Below, in pieces: positions 12,521-14,419 of a DNA stretch of 14,419 nucleotides. The notes beneath the pieces are model-generated. The model did no database searches. It saw only the letters and a program-made list of their open reading frames with translations, and had not been told where the DNA came from. Within the stretch, counting starts at the first letter, position 1, and each line of letters begins with the position of its first letter. The translations under genes were made by a program, and so were the position numbers. Source of the DNA: an uncultured Bacteroidales bacterium (GTDB lineage: Bacteria > Bacteroidota > Bacteroidia > Bacteroidales > Paludibacteraceae); contig CAIYTJ010000690.1 in the NCBI GenBank assembly GCA_903929065.1, positions 1 to 14,419 on the forward strand, given 5' to 3'.

Positions 12521-14419
12521 TTACTTCTGACGTTTTAAAACAAAAGCCGTACGGGCAGGAATATATAACTTCAACCATTCTTTGCCGGCATATTCTTTTG
12601 GTGCTGGTGACGTACTGTGAATAACAGTTTCATCAATTAAATTAAATCCACCATACACTGTTTTATCGGTATTCAAAACGATTTTATAATTCCCTTTTTC
12701 GGCCAAAATTCCATAATCGGTAAATGATTTTGAACCATTGAAATTGAAAACAAATACCAACTCACCGCGCTGATAAGCCAACAATTGATCGTCTTCTTTG
12801 CTCCAAAGCTGCAGAACAGGAGTTTCATTAAATTCTGAAACAGAATTAATCAAAGCGATCATTGATTTGTCAAATTCGCCCAACGCATTGTATAAATATC
12901 GTTCATTGTCAACCAATTCCCACTGGCGGCGGGCATATTTATGCGACCAGCCATTTCCTTCGCGAGGAAAATCAATCCATTCAGGATGTCCGAATTCATT
13001 TCCCATAAAGTTTAAATAACCGCCATTAATGGTAGTAGAAGTAATCAAGCGGATCATTTTATGCAGCGCAATACCACGGTCGACAGCCAGGGTATTATGT
13101 CCACGTTCCATGTGCCAGTACATTTCAGCATCAATCAACCGGAAAATAATAGTTTTATCGCCTACCAACGCCTGGTCGTGACTTTCAGCATAACTGATTG
13201 TCTTTTCATCAGCACGACGATTAGTCAGCTCCCAAAATATATTTCCGACTTTCCAGTCTTCATCCTTTACTTCTTTAATCATTTTAATCCAGAAATCCGG
13301 AATTCCCATGGCCATACGATAATCAAAACCAATGCCGCCGTCTGCAACCTTTGTTGCTAATCCCGGCATACCACTCACTTCTTCTGCTACAGATATAGCA
13401 TTTGGATTAACTTCATGAATCAATTTATTAGCCAAAGTCAGATAACAAATGGCATCACCATCCTGATTCATATTATAATACGAGTCATAACCGGTAAAGT
13501 CTTCACCCAATCCGTGACTACGGTAAAGCATGGAAGTGACCCCATCGAAACGGAAGCCATCAAATTTGTATTCTTCGAGCCAGAATTTACAATTAGAAAG
13601 CAAAAAGTGAAGTACCGATGGTTTTGCATAGTCAAAGCACAATGAATCCCAGGCCGGATGTTCACGCCTAGAACCGCCATGAAAATACTGGTACGGTGTT
13701 CCGTCAAAGCGTCCCAATCCTTCTACTTCGTTGCGAACTGCGTGAGAATGAACGATATCCATGATAACAGAAATTCCGATTCCATGAGCTTCATCAATCA
13801 GATGTTTCAGTTCTTCCGGAGTTCCAAAGCGTGAAGACGCTGCAAAAAAGCTGGAAACGTGATAACCAAACGAACCGTAATACGGATGTTCCTGAATGGC
13901 CATGATCTGAATGCAATTGTATCCGTCAGCTGCAATTCTAGGCAAAATATTTATTCTGAATTCTTCGTATGTTGAAACTTTCTCTTCCGAACTTGACATG
14001 CCGATATGACATTCGTAAATCAGAAGCGGATCTGTTTTCGGTTTGAAATCTGTGTTTTTAAATTTATAATCCTGAAGCGGACTCCATACCTGAGCGCTAA
14101 AAATTTTGGTTGCATCATCCTGAACAACACGTCTGGCCCATGCCGGAACGCGTTCTCCGCTCCCACCTTCCCATTCAATCAGCAATTTATAATGCTGTGA
14201 ATGCGTCATGGCGTACTCGGGCAATCGAATTTCCCAATTTCCATTTTGAATTTTCTTCAACTGATAATCCGGATGTCGCTGCCAGTTATTAAAATCACCA
14301 ATCAAAAATATGGAAGTCGCATTGGGTGCCCATTCCCTGAAAATCCAACCATCGGGCAATCTATGTAATCCAAAATATAAGTAACCGGTTGCAAATGAAG
14401 ATAATGTCTGACCTTCAGG
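12521..14419 (-). CDS. glgB: 1,4-alpha-glucan (glycogen) branching enzyme, N-terminus outside the window
   Basis: This enzyme creates alpha-1,6 branches in glycogen by cutting and transferring alpha-1,4 chains. The visible part is 632 codons, read without a stop to the window edge, so the first tens of residues are missing. The first visible residues end in SSFATGYLYFGLH, followed by PDGWIFREWAPNAT of the N-terminal CBM48 module. The GH13 barrel motifs are intact, numbered from the window edge: DIVHSHA (221-227), GFRFDGVTSM with nucleophile D292, AEEVSG with acid/base E346, and ESHDQ (412-416). A C-terminal beta domain ends PARTAFVLKRQK. Sequence style is that of the eukaryote-like branching enzymes (GH13 subfamily 8) common in Bacteroidota rather than the E. 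coli type. The apparent start at 14359 is a TTG within conserved sequence and is not the real one. Confidence 0.95.
   Translation of the reverse strand, partial: PEGQTLSSFATGYLYFGLHRLPDGWIFREWAPNATSIFLIGDFNNWQRHPDYQLKKIQNGNWEIRLPEYAMTHSQHYKLLIEWEGGSGERVPAWARRVVQDDATKIFSAQVWSPLQDYKFKNTDFKPKTDPLLIYECHIGMSSSEEKVSTYEEFRINILPRIAADGYNCIQIMAIQEHPYYGSFGYHVSSFFAASSRFGTPEELKHLIDEAHGIGISVIMDIVHSHAVRNEVEGLGRFDGTPYQYFHGGSRREHPAWDSLCFDYAKPSVLHFLLSNCKFWLEEYKFDGFRFDGVTSMLYRSHGLGEDFTGYDSYYNMNQDGDAICYLTLANKLIHEVNPNAISVAEEVSGMPGLATKVADGGIGFDYRMAMGIPDFWIKMIKEVKDEDWKVGNIFWELTNRRADEKTISYAESHDQALVGDKTIIFRLIDAEMYWHMERGHNTLAVDRGIALHKMIRLITSTTINGGYLNFMGNEFGHPEWIDFPREGNGWSHKYARRQWELVDNERYLYNALGEFDKSMIALINSVSEFNETPVLQLWSKEDDQLLAYQRGELVFVFNFNGSKSFTDYGILAEKGNYKIVLNTDKTVYGGFNLIDETVIHSTSPAPKEYAGKEWLKLYIPARTAFVLKRQK

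Noticed and set aside
12287..12578. Minus-strand frames over the end of rsmD and the terminator
   Set aside because: They cross the perfect terminator hairpin and overlap two secure genes.
14357..14359. TTG at 14359 as the start of glgB
   Set aside because: The frame stays open to the window edge and upstream codons encode conserved residues (FATGYLYFGLH), so the true start is outside.

Overview
The window most likely comes from a Bacteroidota genome, probably order Bacteroidales. It is AT-rich. Several genes are preceded by the Bacteroidota-type promoter (TTG or TTTG, 19-21 nt, TAnnTTTG). Gene content also fits: DUF3822 overlapping rsmD, a eukaryote-like GH13 branching enzyme, and small secreted proteins with short signal peptides. 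The assignment is inference from content and promoter style; no rRNA or tRNA is present to confirm it.

Layout. 1-845: a solo IS200-like/RAYT-type tyrosine transposase followed by a cluster of five short REP-like palindromes and a GC-richer hairpin block. 845-4043, all on +: a secreted protein of unknown function, a VF530-family small protein, a second secreted protein of unknown function, an M23 metallopeptidase and a DUF3303 protein. 4044-4524: a gene-free stretch of palindromes and repeat fragments ending in a good intrinsic terminator. 4525-6822, all on +: a secreted DUF2147 protein, a structured leader with its own promoter, a nucleoside-recognition/gate-domain membrane protein with a TTG start, and a TetR regulator with its own promoter.

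6845-10910, all on -, reading relA, ribE, membrane protein: a long RSH (p)ppGpp synthetase whose hydrolase domain has lost its catalytic residues, riboflavin synthase, and a six-helix membrane protein ending in a degenerate Nudix-like domain. A near-perfect 16-bp inverted repeat lies just before the last gene. 11151-12418, on +: DUF3822 and rsmD, overlapping by ATGA. 12521-14419, on -: glgB, whose N-terminus runs off the window. A perfect 15-bp hairpin with A/T flanks separates the convergent rsmD and glgB.

Most of the window is ordinary core or housekeeping sequence. I do not see a defence island, CRISPR array, prophage or biosynthetic cluster. The items most worth a second look are the catalytically eroded domains in RelA and the membrane Nudix-like protein, the nested-stem leader at about 5014-5105, the inverted repeat at 8018-8057, and the transposase/REP cluster with GTAG feet at 494-658.
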